The position numbers and the translations under genes were made by a program. A stretch of 64,000 bases of DNA from an uncultured Alphaproteobacteria bacterium. GTDB lineage: Bacteria; Pseudomonadota; Alphaproteobacteria; Rhizobiales; Beijerinckiaceae. The notes under the pieces were generated by a model that saw nothing but the letters and a program-made list of their open reading frames with translations, made no database searches and was not told the origin of the DNA. The stretch spans positions 42,795-106,794 of the forward strand of contig CALKHP010000034.1 in assembly GCA_937988775.1 (NCBI GenBank), written 5' to 3'. Shown piece by piece: positions 53,133 to 61,436 of this stretch (position 1 is the stretch's first letter; each line of letters begins with the position of its first letter).

Positions 53133-53351
53133 ATGGGAACTGTATCCCGTGGAGCGCAGACGCGCAACCAAAGCGCGGAACCCCTCCCCCTTTTTGCATG
53201 GGCGCCGACAAGCCGCCCGGCCTCATCCACTGCCGTCCCCCTTGCCGCTCAGAAGCTTGCCCAGCGCTTCGGCCTACCGCCGATCCGCGCGCAGATCATT
53301 GCCGAGTTGGCCGGGTTCAACACGATGGAGCATGTCCATGACCTCCCTTGA
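53133..53351 (+). CDS. Small prophage protein
   Basis: 72 residues with an Ala/Pro-rich N-terminus and a conserved-looking end LAQRFGLPPIRAQIIAELAG. AAGGA lies upstream at nine bases. Its end overlaps the start of the following winged-helix gene. Function unknown. Confidence 0.58.
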   Translation: MGTVSRGAQTRNQSAEPLPLFAWAPTSRPASSTAVPLAAQKLAQRFGLPPIRAQIIAELAGFNTMEHVHDLP

Positions 53352-53682
53352 TGCCGTTTCTTCCTCCGTCTGTCATTTCGTTCCTCGTCCCGCCGCGCTC
53401 GACGCCCCGCAGATCGTGCGCTTCAAGCTCGAGCCCGACGGCGCCACCCTCAAAGCGAAAGGCCGGCCTGCATGGGCGCTGGCGAATTTGATCCGCGCCG
53501 GCTCGCGTGGTTGCACGCCGATCAGCCATCCTGGCCCGCGGTGGGCGGCCTACATCTTCAAGCTTCGCAAGCTCGGTCTCAGCATCGAGAAGATTACCGA
53601 GCAGCACGAAGGCGCCTATCCGGGCCACCATGCGCGCTACGTCTTGCGCTCGGCTGTCACGGTCATCGGGGCTGACCGATGA
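53338..53682 (+). CDS. Winged-helix domain protein of the prophage early region
   Basis: About 114 residues from MTSLDAVSSSVCHFVPRPAA (an ATG six bases earlier is possible). The core ALANLIRAGSRGCTPISHPG then PRWAAYIFKLRKLGLSIEKI and GHHARYVLRSAVTV matches a small winged-helix domain common in Hyphomicrobiales phages. It overlaps its neighbours on both sides (ATGA with the next gene), showing an operon. Confidence 0.72.
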   Translation: MTSLDAVSSSVCHFVPRPAALDAPQIVRFKLEPDGATLKAKGRPAWALANLIRAGSRGCTPISHPGPRWAAYIFKLRKLGLSIEKITEQHEGAYPGHHARYVLRSAVTVIGADR

Positions 53683-53945
53683 CGCCGGCGTCCGCAGTGA
53701 CCTTTGCAGAATGGCGAGCTGTGCCAGGCGAGGTTTGGCGCGTCCGCATCTCTACCTTCAAAGACCGGCCGCTCGTCGACGTGCGCGTGTTCTACCGGGG
53801 GAAGGGCGGCGACTTTTTGCCGACGAAGAAGGGGGTGGCGCTCGGCGTCGCCCATCTTGCCGAACTCGTGGACGGCCTATCCCTGGCTCTCGAATATGCG
53901 CGCGCTCATGAACTCGTCGGTCCGCCAGACACCGAGTGGAAATGA
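53679..53945 (+). CDS. PC4-like ssDNA-binding/transcription coactivator domain protein
   Basis: 88 residues. VDVRVFYRGKGGDFLPTKKG followed by VALGVAHLAELVDGLSLAL is the pattern of PC4/Sub1-like domains, in which a strand pair and KKG(V/I)xL precede an amphipathic helix. It would bind single-stranded DNA during phage replication or transcription. Four-base overlaps join it to both neighbours. Confidence 0.72.
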   Translation: MTPASAVTFAEWRAVPGEVWRVRISTFKDRPLVDVRVFYRGKGGDFLPTKKGVALGVAHLAELVDGLSLALEYARAHELVGPPDTEWK

Positions 53946-54274
53946 TGGACGCGAGCGGCCGAGCAGCGATTTTCAACAGCGGGCGGTGGCACTGGCACAG
54001 TGCCGTCATCCGAGACCGGAAGCTAACCCTGTCGGCGCAGCGGGTAGCGCAATTGCTTTTTGACCTTCAAAATGTTGACAGAGGTTTCGCTTGGCCGTCT
54101 CGCGTCCATATAGCTCGAGAACTGCGCATCAGCCTGCCAACCGTGAAGAGAGCCATCCGCCAGCTCGAGCAGCGCGGCTGGCTGGCAATCAACCGGAGCC
54201 GAGGCCGAGGTCACGCGAACGAGTACCGGTTGGCATTTGGGCAGGCTGGATCGGAGCAGGCGGCCGCAGAATAA
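53942..54274 (+). CDS. Winged-helix protein, possible replication or transcription initiator
   Basis: About 110 residues from MMDASGRAAIFNSGRWHWHS. The C-terminal half PSRVHIARELRISLPTVKRA then IRQLEQRGWLAINRSRGRGH, NEYRL is a winged helix like those in small phage and plasmid replication proteins. Iteron-like AAAAGGGGTCA repeats begin at its stop codon, so it may bind them. ATGA overlap with the PC4-like gene. Confidence 0.72.
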   Translation: MMDASGRAAIFNSGRWHWHSAVIRDRKLTLSAQRVAQLLFDLQNVDRGFAWPSRVHIARELRISLPTVKRAIRQLEQRGWLAINRSRGRGHANEYRLAFGQAGSEQAAAE

Positions 54275-54328
54275 AAGGGGTCACGCCTGTCCATAAAAGG
54301 GGTCAGCCCTGTTCATTAAAAGGGGTCA
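54273..54328 (+). repeat. Iteron-like AAAAGGGGTCA repeats
   Basis: Three direct copies of AAAAGGGGTCA at 54273, 54295 and 54318 (22 and 23 bp apart), followed by an inverted GACCCCCC near 54334 and a further AAAAGGGGTC at 54435. Regular two-turn spacing right behind a winged-helix gene suggests protein binding sites, for example a replication origin or operator. Confidence 0.7.
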
Positions 54329-54428
54329 GCCACGACCCCCCATTACCGTATAGATATCCGTACTAATACTGTACGGGCTCGGCGACGGTTCAGGATATAA
54401 CTCTAGGGAGCGACCAAGCTCGAAAGAG

Positions 54429-54454
54429 CCCCTGAAAAGGGGTCGCATTTTTTT
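54429..54454 (+). terminator. Rho-independent terminator of the early operon
   Basis: CCCCT-GAAA-AGGGG stem-loop with a GNRA-type loop, followed by TCGCATTTTTTT. The stem uses a fourth copy of the AAAAGGGGTC repeat. It ends the run of overlapping early genes. Confidence 0.7.
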
Positions 54455-54495
54455 GCGCAACAACCGAGCGTCCTGCCAATCTGGCACGGCCGAGA

Positions 54496-55059
54496 ATGTT
54501 CAACACCGTGGCCGCGCCCGGGTGGAGCATGACAATCCCCCAATTCACCATCGCGACAATCGGGCTGCTGCCAATCCCGATATTCCCATGGATGGCCCTC
54601 CGTCGTTTGGCTATCCTACTCGAGGGGGTGTCGGAGTGTGATTTGCAATTTGTCAGCCAGGAACTGTTCGACCGCCTAGCCTTAGCCCTCATCCTCAACA
54701 CCGACCCTGCTGCCCCCAACAAAAAGAGTGCGGGCGCGGTGTCCGATTTTCTACGTGATGTCCGAGCAGCCTTTCCGGGCGATGACTTCAGCCCCGAGCT
54801 ATTTCAGGCGGCCAGGTGGCTTGCGCAGTGGCTGGTCGAAAGCGGCGACGCGGATCATGGCCCGGGCTTTGACACCCTTCATTTGGTGAACCAGCACTGC
54901 CAGGACTTCTATCCCGGCGGCGGCCGGCGGCCATCCCACACGAGCGACGCGCAGCCGCTCCCATTCGCGCCCGGTGAGCGCCTGCGAACGTTCAAGGCGA
55001 ACATCGGCGTTTACATGGAGCAGATCAGCGGCGGATCGGCCGGGCCAGCGCAGCAGTAG
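54496..55059 (+). CDS. Prophage protein of unknown function
   Basis: 187 residues from MFNTVAAPGWSMTIPQFTIA. The first 45 residues are hydrophobic with one or two possible membrane segments; the remainder (QELFDRLALALILNTDPAAP, FSPELFQAARWLAQWLVESG) appears helical and soluble. No family recognised. A competing reverse frame covers part of it but has poorer composition. Confidence 0.5.
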   Translation: MFNTVAAPGWSMTIPQFTIATIGLLPIPIFPWMALRRLAILLEGVSECDLQFVSQELFDRLALALILNTDPAAPNKKSAGAVSDFLRDVRAAFPGDDFSPELFQAARWLAQWLVESGDADHGPGFDTLHLVNQHCQDFYPGGGRRPSHTSDAQPLPFAPGERLRTFKANIGVYMEQISGGSAGPAQQ

Positions 55060-55476
55060 CAGGGGTGCGTTTTCGTGCGTTTTCGTGCGTTCGATTGCGT
55101 TCGGTTGCGTTCGGATTTTTCAGCCGAGTTCGTTGGGCGCCGCAGCGAAACGTTTCACTTTCGAGCCAACAGGGGCGCAAGCCCTTGAAACCGCTCATAG
55201 CGTGGCTTTCGCAGCCCTCGTTGAACGGGCGTTAAGCGGCCGCTTAGTCGGGCATAGGCTCCCGCCTTTTTGCCCTCTCGCGCGGGCGCGTGTCAGAACT
55301 TGCCATGAAACCAACCCGCTAGGTGCCAACAAAGGCGCCACCAGCAATTTCCGGGGGTGTCGGCAAATATCACGACGGATGCCCAAAAGCCGGAGTGATA
55401 GCCGCCGCTCAACTGATCCTGCCGATCCTGTTGACACGAATAAATCGCAGCCGTTAGCTGAAACTAGGGGCTCACC
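55060..55476. other. Gene-free prophage stretch with 10-bp repeats
   Basis: 417 bp. The left end holds five 10-bp repeats (separate entry). The rest shows no gene; it probably contains the promoter for the secreted protein at 55477, whose start follows AACTAGGGGCTCACC. Confidence 0.45.
55065..55114 (+). repeat. Five tandem 10-bp repeats (GTGCGTTTTC / TTGCGTTCGG)
   Basis: Two copies of GTGCGTTTTC, one GTGCGTTCGA and two TTGCGTTCGG follow one another without gaps and end in ATTTTT. A period of one helical turn places all units on the same DNA face. Confidence 0.75.
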
Positions 55477-56535
55477 ATGAAACTCACATATCTGACCTTT
55501 TTCCTAGCGCTCGCCACGTGTGGGCCGCTTGCGGGCTACGCGGCCGCTCAGAACTACCCCGCTCCAGCGATGACCGAAGCTCAGAAGCGCAAGACACTTC
55601 TTCCATATATCCGAGCGGCGACAAACTGCGTGGCGCGAGCGACTTTGGCGCAGCCAAACGTTGTGACGCTATACCAGCAGGGCAAACTTTCGGACGCCAT
55701 CTACGCAACGGGAGGCAGTTGCACTGCTGAAGTTACCGCAATGGCCCAAGCTCACGACCAATTGTATGGAGCCGGTACAGGGGGTGCCTTTTTCAAGGGC
55801 CCGTATGTTGCGGACCTTCCCCGCGCTGTACTCAAGCGCGTTAAAGGGGAGCTAGACAAGCGCGTCGCGGAGGTGGAGCGGGCCGCAGCCGTGCAACGAG
55901 CGGAAACGGTCAAAGCTGAAGCCGCCCATAGGGTCGCCGTCGAGAATGCTGACAAGGCACGCGAGATGCTGCGCGATCGAATGTACGAATGCACGACGAA
56001 GCAGGTGGTGGGCCTTCTGCGTTCGTCCGAAAGTGCCGAGGTCTTGGCAACGGCGGCTATGACGATCTGTCGAAAGGAGATCGACGAAGCGATCGAGCAA
56101 ACCGTTCGAGCAAACAACCTGCGTTTCAATACCGGTTTGACCACGGAGGTCATTCGGCCGAGCCTACTCGAAACGGTACGGAAGAACGTTGTGACGACAG
56201 CGGTACAAGCAAAGGCTACCGGCGGCGCACCCAACACATCGGCGCCGGCGTCGCCGCCCGCGGCGCAACCAGCATCCCCGTCGACGGCCTCCTTGTCAGG
56301 GACCATCGTCACGGAGTGTTTGAAAACCGTCAGCGGCGTTCAGAAGGGGAAGGTTCAGGATCGAGATACGCGCATCAAGACAATGCTCGACCTTTGCCGG
56401 CCTGAAATAGAGACGGTCGCGCGGAAGAACTTCTTGGCGTCGTCGGGAAAGACAATTGATGAGGCTCGATCGGAAGTTGCGGCGTTGGCACTGAAAGACG
56501 CGCGTACGATAGCGGGCCCCGAACCGACGCCCTGA
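55477..56535 (+). CDS. Secreted protein with coiled coil, prophage cargo
   Basis: 352 residues. Signal peptide MKLTYLTFFLALATCGPLAG followed by YAAAQ. The middle (about 125-165; KGELDKRVAEVERAAAVQRA) is a charged coiled coil. Seven cysteines occur in the mature part. A Pro/Ala/Ser linker near 250-270 separates a C-terminal domain with ECLKTVSGVQKGKVQDRDTR. No family recognised. Presence in a prophage between early and structural genes suggests cargo expressed by the lysogen. Confidence 0.7.
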   Translation: MKLTYLTFFLALATCGPLAGYAAAQNYPAPAMTEAQKRKTLLPYIRAATNCVARATLAQPNVVTLYQQGKLSDAIYATGGSCTAEVTAMAQAHDQLYGAGTGGAFFKGPYVADLPRAVLKRVKGELDKRVAEVERAAAVQRAETVKAEAAHRVAVENADKAREMLRDRMYECTTKQVVGLLRSSESAEVLATAAMTICRKEIDEAIEQTVRANNLRFNTGLTTEVIRPSLLETVRKNVVTTAVQAKATGGAPNTSAPASPPAAQPASPSTASLSGTIVTECLKTVSGVQKGKVQDRDTRIKTMLDLCRPEIETVARKNFLASSGKTIDEARSEVAALALKDARTIAGPEPTP

Positions 56536-56565
56536 TGGCCCGTGGCATTCACGCGGCCAGCCTGT

Positions 56566-56889
56566 TCATTCCTCAATGTCCCACTTCGCAATGAAACGGG
56601 GATTGAGCACTCCGAAGGCGGCCAACTCCTTACCCGTCATCTTGTGAAGCGAGCCGTCCGCTTCCTCGACAATCAGGAAACCCTGAAGGCTCTGACCCGG
56701 TCCGAAGGTGTCCGTCTTCTCGATGGCGTGAACGGTCTTGCCGGGAAGAGGGATGTTCGGCGGACAGTTCCGATCGATAACCGCCTGCAAAACGCGTTCC
56801 GCGTATTCATCTATTTCGGCGGGAGCGCTTCGCATGTCGCTCGTCGCCCTGGCGTCGTGCCCCCCGCGTTCATTGCCTATCGCGCGCAT
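56566..56889 (-). CDS. Small unknown protein on the minus strand of the prophage
   Basis: 107 residues from MRAIGNERGGHDARATSDMR. The ATG has GGAGGG seven bases upstream, which decides the start against a longer open frame. The C-terminal half (KTVHAIEKTDTFGPGQSLQG, FLIVEEADGSLHKMTGKEL) looks like a small beta-rich domain. No family recognised. Opposite in strand to neighbouring phage genes, a pattern of lysogenic cargo. Confidence 0.62.
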   Translation of the reverse strand: MRAIGNERGGHDARATSDMRSAPAEIDEYAERVLQAVIDRNCPPNIPLPGKTVHAIEKTDTFGPGQSLQGFLIVEEADGSLHKMTGKELAAFGVLNPRFIAKWDIEE

Positions 56890-57038
56890 GGACCTGCCCT
56901 CCCTTTTTGCAAAAAGGTAAGCGGCACTCGCGCCATCATCCAGCAAGCATTTGGCATTTGCACATGATCCACGGCACACGAACGTGCCGGGCGACCGCCG
57001 ATGCTGCAATAGGCCGGGCGCGGCCCGAAGTCGGGAAT

Positions 57039-57383
57039 TCAGTACACGTTTAGCAAATCCTGGCGCATGCACTCCCGCACCGCATCCATGTCGCTTGCTT
57101 TGCTCAAACAAAGCCTGAGGCTGTCATACCCCGACGCTATACGGCCGGCTCTGTCCGCGAATGTTTTCGCGTTTGACGCAAGCTCATCCAAGCTCTTTTT
57201 GCACACGAAGCCGCCGGGCAAACACGCGAAGCTGTCGAAGCACTGGGCATCGCTCTGAACTACTTTCTGCCCGTATTGGATACATGCGGGCTGACCGATG
57301 GAACAGGAAAATGATTGAGCGTGCACTGGCGCCAAGAGGCTCGATACGGCTACCATGCACGCGATGCCAGTGATGACCTTCAT
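57039..57383 (-). CDS. Secreted cysteine-rich small protein, prophage cargo
   Basis: 114 residues from MKVITGIACMVAVSSLLAPV with signal peptide ending VHA. The mature part has eight cysteines (SCSIG, ACIQ, QCFDSFAC, VCKK, LCLS, ECMR), implying disulphides. It is on the minus strand with the 107-aa gene. No family recognised. Confidence 0.62.
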   Translation of the reverse strand: MKVITGIACMVAVSSLLAPVHAQSFSCSIGQPACIQYGQKVVQSDAQCFDSFACLPGGFVCKKSLDELASNAKTFADRAGRIASGYDSLRLCLSKASDMDAVRECMRQDLLNVY

Positions 57384-57390
57384 GGCGCTT

Positions 57391-57477
57391 CTATCTCTTG
57401 TTCTGATATCCGCGGTACAGGTGGGCTCCGGCATAAATCACGCCGCCGATGACGGCCAACCAGAATAGGCCAATCAC
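57391..57477 (-). CDS. Possible 28-aa membrane peptide
   Basis: A GTG overlaps the stop of the following entry as GTGA. The product has one membrane helix (IGLFWLAVIGGVIYAGAHLY) and a basic end RGYQNKR. The same frame stays open further upstream (AYFGGASQSDIAYDIGNTV) without a start codon. It lies directly upstream of the secreted cysteine-rich gene. Too short for confident calling. Confidence 0.35.
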   Translation of the reverse strand: MIGLFWLAVIGGVIYAGAHLYRGYQNKR

Positions 57478-57590
57478 GGTATTCCCGATATCGTAGGCGA
57501 TGTCAGATTGGCTCGCTCCACCAAAATAGGCGCGCCAACAATAGCCATCCCGAGAAAGAACTGCACTGGGCCTATCAGGTCGCGATCCAT
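57474..57590 (-). CDS. Possible 38-aa membrane peptide
   Basis: ATG at 57590 with GGGAAG upstream. The product MDRDLIGPVQFFLGMAIVGA then PILVERANLTSPTISGIP has one hydrophobic segment. Coupled by GTGA to the 28-aa frame. Alternatively the two frames are one small membrane protein split by a frameshift. Confidence 0.35.
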   Translation of the reverse strand: MDRDLIGPVQFFLGMAIVGAPILVERANLTSPTISGIP

Positions 57591-57748
57591 TCTTGCTTCC
57601 CGTGCTGATCTGAGCACCACGCCAGAGCGGCGTCTATTCAATTCACGCTCTCATCATCATGCCGCCGTCACGTCGGCGCCGGCTCTGTCTGCCTCCCGCT
57701 TGGACCCCAGTGCGTTGATGGGTTTACTGCTGCGCGTACCGTCGCGGC

Positions 57749-59953
57749 ATGGCTACGCTCCCCGATATCCCGCCGATCCTCGATGTTGATCGGTATATCC
57801 TGACGAATGCGACTTCGGACATCACGTCCATCGATGTGACGTTTCCGGTGTTTGGCGATGGATCGGACATTCAGGTTCGCGTCGCTGGCCTGGTGCTCGA
57901 CCCGGCCAAGTGGACCTTCACCTCGCGTTCCGGCATTCCGCTGAACTTGCTTCCACTGCCGATCAGCGATGGCACAATCACCTTCGATCCGATCTTGGCC
58001 GCCTCTGTCGGCGCACCGTTGACGATTGAAATTCTCGGCGCCTGGCATCCGCGCCGCACAATTCAGCCGACGGCACCGGGCATCACGCGCCGCGAGTTCA
58101 ATCAGGCGCTGTCGACCGTTATCGCCGGCATGCGAGAAGCGCAGTTCGGCGTCAGGCGAGCGCTGGTGTTCTCGCAGTCAGATGTTGAAGGCAATGGCCT
58201 GCTCGATGCGCTTGGCGCCGTGTTGCGGCGTCTCGGCGATCCGGTCGAGGGGTCGGATGCCGTCAACCTTCAGACGCTTCAGACGTATGTCGACAGCATC
58301 GTAGTCGGCGGTGGAAACGTCTCGCCGCGCGTGTGGACGGCAACCTCCGACGGCGTGTCAAACACCATCGCCATCCCCGGCGCGGACATTGCGTCCTCGC
58401 TGCTCTACCTCGTCACGCTCGATGGCGTCGTGCAGGCGGGCGAGACGGATTTCACGATCGCTCTTTCCCCGTCACCTGTCCTAACCTTCGTCGGCGGCCC
58501 GCCGCCGGCTGGCGTCGTGCAGCGCGTCGTGCTGCTGGGATATGCACGCACAGTGCCGACGGGCGTTGTCGACTGGTCAAACATCACGGGAAAGCCCGCG
58601 TTTGGCACAACCGCTGGTTCCTTTGCCGCAGGCGATGACGCCCGTTTCTCCCGCTTCGTGCCGGTGGCCGACCGCGCCGCGTTGAAGGCACTCAACCCAT
58701 CGGTCGGCGTTGCGTATCTTACGGAGGCGTCTCGGGAAGGCGTCTGGCGTTGGGACGGCACAGTTCCGATTGCGACGCACCAAGCCGACGCGGCTTATGA
58801 AGGCCGCTACATCGCGCCGAACGCGACGGCAATCGGCGCATGGGTTGCGCAAATGTCGGTCGAAAGCGGCTGGCGCTGGACATCTGATAATCCACCAGTC
58901 AACGTCAAACGCATTGGCGGGAGGCTGTTTGTCGGCGCTTCGGTTGTGAACAACGGGGCCGCTGGCGCTGGACGCACACATTCGTGGATCGACGACAGCA
59001 CGTACGTCGGCATGACTGCGGGCGCGGCGTCGCTGGAACAGAACGCTCAGGCTGCCTTTGTCACCAATTCCGGCCTTGGCGGTATCCTCGCTGCAACGCG
59101 AACGAGCGACTACCCGTTCGTAACTGGCGGCACGATCGCCGTCACCGGGTGGGCGTTTGACGACAGTGCAAATGCGAGTGGAGCGTGGGCCGGGTATTTC
59201 ATCGGTGTGCGGAAGCCCGGCGGAAAAGGTAGCATCCAAGTCGCTGAAATTGGCGCATGGAACCAAGACGCCGATGCTCCATCGATAAACCCCTACGCAA
59301 TGTTTCCCGCCGGCGCGATTTACACGGTTCACATAGCCAATGGTATACCCGCGAGCGCAGGCGCGGCAGCCCCCAGCTTCGCCGCGTCCTCGGCCATCTC
59401 CATCATCAACAACCACGAAACGGGCGGCAAGTTCGCATCCGGCATTGTGTTCAAGGCCGAATCTCTCGCAGCCGATGTCGGTGGCAATTTGACCGCAATA
59501 GCCTTCGGCAAGAGCCACCGCATGGCGTGGTACTACGATGGCGGAAATGTCGGCGCAGAAATCCGTTCCGATGTTGATAGTGTTGCGGGTGACAATCGCC
59601 AATCCTTGGTGTTTTCGAATTTTGGTGTTCAAGTCAATAACAACGTAGGTCGAGCGCAATTTGTCGTTGCTCGCGCCGCTAATACCATCAACTACCTTTC
59701 GGTGGCAGCAGCGGCAGCGGGGGCCGCCACGATGATATACGCTAGTGGCGAAACGGACGTTTCCTTGCAGATTACACCTAAGGGGGGTGGCGAGGTTCAG
59801 ATTACCGGGGGCGACTTCACTGCAAGAATTCGGGCGTCATCTGCCGGGTTGGGTTTCTTCGGCAGCGCGCCGCAAGTCAAACCAACGGGCGTTGCCATAA
59901 CCGCTGCCGGTGTTCACGCGGCGCTCGTCACACTTGGTCTAATCGCTGCGTAA
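57749..59953 (+). CDS. Phage tail fibre protein, T7-type N-terminus
   Basis: 734 residues. The first 130 residues (SIDVTFPVFGDGSDIQVRVA, FTSRSGIPLNLLPLPI, IEILGAWHPRRTIQ) match the T7 gp17-like virion-attachment domain. NLQTLQTYVDSIV and VDWSNITGKPAFG are typical phage-fibre shaft elements. The C-terminal half is Ser/Thr/Gly/Ala-rich and variable, as expected for receptor binding. Ends FFGSAPQVKPTGVAIT, a tip motif shared by many fibres. It indicates a podovirus-like phage. Confidence 0.85.
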   Translation: MATLPDIPPILDVDRYILTNATSDITSIDVTFPVFGDGSDIQVRVAGLVLDPAKWTFTSRSGIPLNLLPLPISDGTITFDPILAASVGAPLTIEILGAWHPRRTIQPTAPGITRREFNQALSTVIAGMREAQFGVRRALVFSQSDVEGNGLLDALGAVLRRLGDPVEGSDAVNLQTLQTYVDSIVVGGGNVSPRVWTATSDGVSNTIAIPGADIASSLLYLVTLDGVVQAGETDFTIALSPSPVLTFVGGPPPAGVVQRVVLLGYARTVPTGVVDWSNITGKPAFGTTAGSFAAGDDARFSRFVPVADRAALKALNPSVGVAYLTEASREGVWRWDGTVPIATHQADAAYEGRYIAPNATAIGAWVAQMSVESGWRWTSDNPPVNVKRIGGRLFVGASVVNNGAAGAGRTHSWIDDSTYVGMTAGAASLEQNAQAAFVTNSGLGGILAATRTSDYPFVTGGTIAVTGWAFDDSANASGAWAGYFIGVRKPGGKGSIQVAEIGAWNQDADAPSINPYAMFPAGAIYTVHIANGIPASAGAAAPSFAASSAISIINNHETGGKFASGIVFKAESLAADVGGNLTAIAFGKSHRMAWYYDGGNVGAEIRSDVDSVAGDNRQSLVFSNFGVQVNNNVGRAQFVVARAANTINYLSVAAAAAGAATMIYASGETDVSLQITPKGGGEVQITGGDFTARIRASSAGLGFFGSAPQVKPTGVAITAAGVHAALVTLGLIAA

Positions 59954-59981
59954 AGGCATCAACACATTACGAGGGTACAAA

Positions 59982-60254
59982 ATGAAATCTATCCCGTTAC
60001 GCGGCGGAAAATTCCCGTCGAAAGTCGTCATCAAGCAGATCGCCGAACTCGGCTCTCAACAGGGCATGAACATCGCTGAGATGCGCATGAGGATGCGAAT
60101 TCTCGACGCGCTTGAGCCAGCGACCGACGAACTTCGCCTCGAAGACGCGGATCACAATCTTCTGGTCAAATTGGTCGCCACCTTTCCGTTCGCTGTTGCA
60201 GATGCTGCCTTACTTCGGATCGCGGACGACATTGAAAAGGCAAGCCCTGCTTAG
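59982..60254 (+). CDS. Small phage protein after the tail fibre
   Basis: 90 residues, MKSIPLRGGKFPSKVVIKQI. Helical, with MNIAEMRMRMRILDALEPAT. Similar small proteins between structural genes in Hyphomicrobiales phages carry no assigned function. A strong terminator follows 35 bp after the stop. Confidence 0.62.
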   Translation: MKSIPLRGGKFPSKVVIKQIAELGSQQGMNIAEMRMRMRILDALEPATDELRLEDADHNLLVKLVATFPFAVADAALLRIADDIEKASPA

Positions 60255-60288
60255 GTGGCGGCACACGTCTGTCGAAAGATAGTTTTGC

Positions 60289-60311
60289 ACCCGCCTGACC
60301 GGCGGGTTTTT
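60289..60311 (+). terminator. Rho-independent terminator
   Basis: ACCCGCC-TGACC-GGCGGGT followed by TTTTA. Stem of seven bp with a five-base loop, downstream of the 90-aa gene. Confidence 0.8.
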
Positions 60312-60387
60312 ATTGGCGCCGTCCGGTGCGTTGCCGCGCTCGCTTCGCGTCGTACCTTGGCATCATCGATCATGGAGATGCGTCACC

Positions 60388-60831
60388 GTGCAGAAGGTTT
60401 CCCGGACCCTGCTCAATCCCAAAACGGTCCCGATCAGCGATGTCGTCGACCTTCAGACCGCGCTCGATGGGAAAGCGACGACGACGCAGGGCGGTAAAGC
60501 CGATAGCGCGATCCAGCCGGGCGATCCGCGCCTTCTCAATGCATGGGGGAATTTCAAAGGCACGTCCCCGCTGGCGGTCAACAAGTCCTACAATGTCTCG
60601 AGCGTCACTCGAGTGGCGCAAGGGGTATACGATGTGAATTTGGCGACGGCGATGACCGACGCAAATTATGTCGTGACCGTCGGCGTTCGCGGCTCGCCGG
60701 GCCACAACACACACGAGCCTGAAATATCTCTGCAAACGACGACATCGTTCAGAATTCAAACCCCTTCTGACGGCGAGACAGCATACGGCTTGTCCGATTG
60801 GGACATGGTTAGCTTCATGGTCAAAGGATGA
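60388..60831 (+). CDS. Phage structural protein with tail-fibre-like repeats
   Basis: 147 residues from a GTG with GGAG upstream. PISDVVDLQTALDGKATTTQ and GGKADSAIQPGDPRLLNAWG are fibre-shaft-like motifs; the C-terminal part (VTRVAQGVYDVNLATAMTDA) looks like a small beta domain for attachment or adhesion. The stop overlaps the next start as ATGA. Confidence 0.7.
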   Translation: MQKVSRTLLNPKTVPISDVVDLQTALDGKATTTQGGKADSAIQPGDPRLLNAWGNFKGTSPLAVNKSYNVSSVTRVAQGVYDVNLATAMTDANYVVTVGVRGSPGHNTHEPEISLQTTTSFRIQTPSDGETAYGLSDWDMVSFMVKG

Positions 60832-61097
60832 CGGTCATGTCCGATCTCGTCATATATCCGATCGATGGCGGCGGCATTGCTATCGTCACGCCCACGGGCG
60901 TGCTGCCGATTGCCGAGGTCGCCCGCAAGGACGTGCCAGCCGGCGTGCCGTATCTGCTCGTTGCCGATACTGATCTGCCGACCGACGGCTCGTCTCCCGA
61001 CCTGTGGACGGCGGACTTCAGCGCGCCGGACGGCCATGGCATCGGTGCCGAGGCGTGGTTCGCCGAGCAAGCGGCAAAGCGGGAGCCCGCGTCATGA
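60828..61097 (+). CDS. Small phage protein
   Basis: 89 residues, MTVMSDLVIYPIDGGGIAIV. It has VPAGVPYLLVADTDLPTDG and a Trp-containing C-terminus (LWTADFSAPDGHG, AWFAEQAAK), reminiscent of tail-fibre-assembly chaperone-type small proteins. Coupled by ATGA on both sides. Function inferred from context only. Confidence 0.62.
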   Translation: MTVMSDLVIYPIDGGGIAIVTPTGVLPIAEVARKDVPAGVPYLLVADTDLPTDGSSPDLWTADFSAPDGHGIGAEAWFAEQAAKREPAS

Positions 61098-61366
61098 CCA
61101 TCATCACCGTTCGCCCGGCCCCGCCGCCACCTGTCCCGGCCGAAGTCACGCGCGCCCAAGCCAAAATCTCCCTGTTGCGGGCCGGGCTGCTCGATCAGGT
61201 CGAGACGGCTGTCACCGCCGCCGGCGGCGAGGTGGCCATCTGGTACGCGGACGCGCTGACCTGGCGCCGCGACAACCCGTATGTCTCCAGCCTCGCCGGC
61301 ACGCTTGCACTGACCGATGCGCAGGTCGATGCTCTGTTCGTGACGGCGGCGTCGATCACGGCTTGA
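61094..61366 (+). CDS. Small phage protein, possible tail fibre chaperone
   Basis: 90 residues, MTIITVRPAPPPPVPAEVTR. AQAKISLLRAGLLDQVETAV then WYADALTWRRDNPYVSSLAG, LTDAQVDALFVTAASI is a pattern I know from small proteins following phage fibres. It ends the operon before a terminator. Confidence 0.65.
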   Translation: MTIITVRPAPPPPVPAEVTRAQAKISLLRAGLLDQVETAVTAAGGEVAIWYADALTWRRDNPYVSSLAGTLALTDAQVDALFVTAASITA

Positions 61367-61395
61367 TCGCCAACGTTACATCCGACGCCCTCCCG

Positions 61396-61425
61396 GCCCG
61401 CCGACCTCAACCGGCGGGCTTTACA
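61396..61425 (+). terminator. Rho-independent terminator
   Basis: GCCCGCCG-ACCTCAAC-CGGCGGGC stem of eight bp, followed by TTTACATT, 30 bp after the 90-aa gene. Confidence 0.75.
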
Positions 61426-61436
61426 TTGTAACCTGA

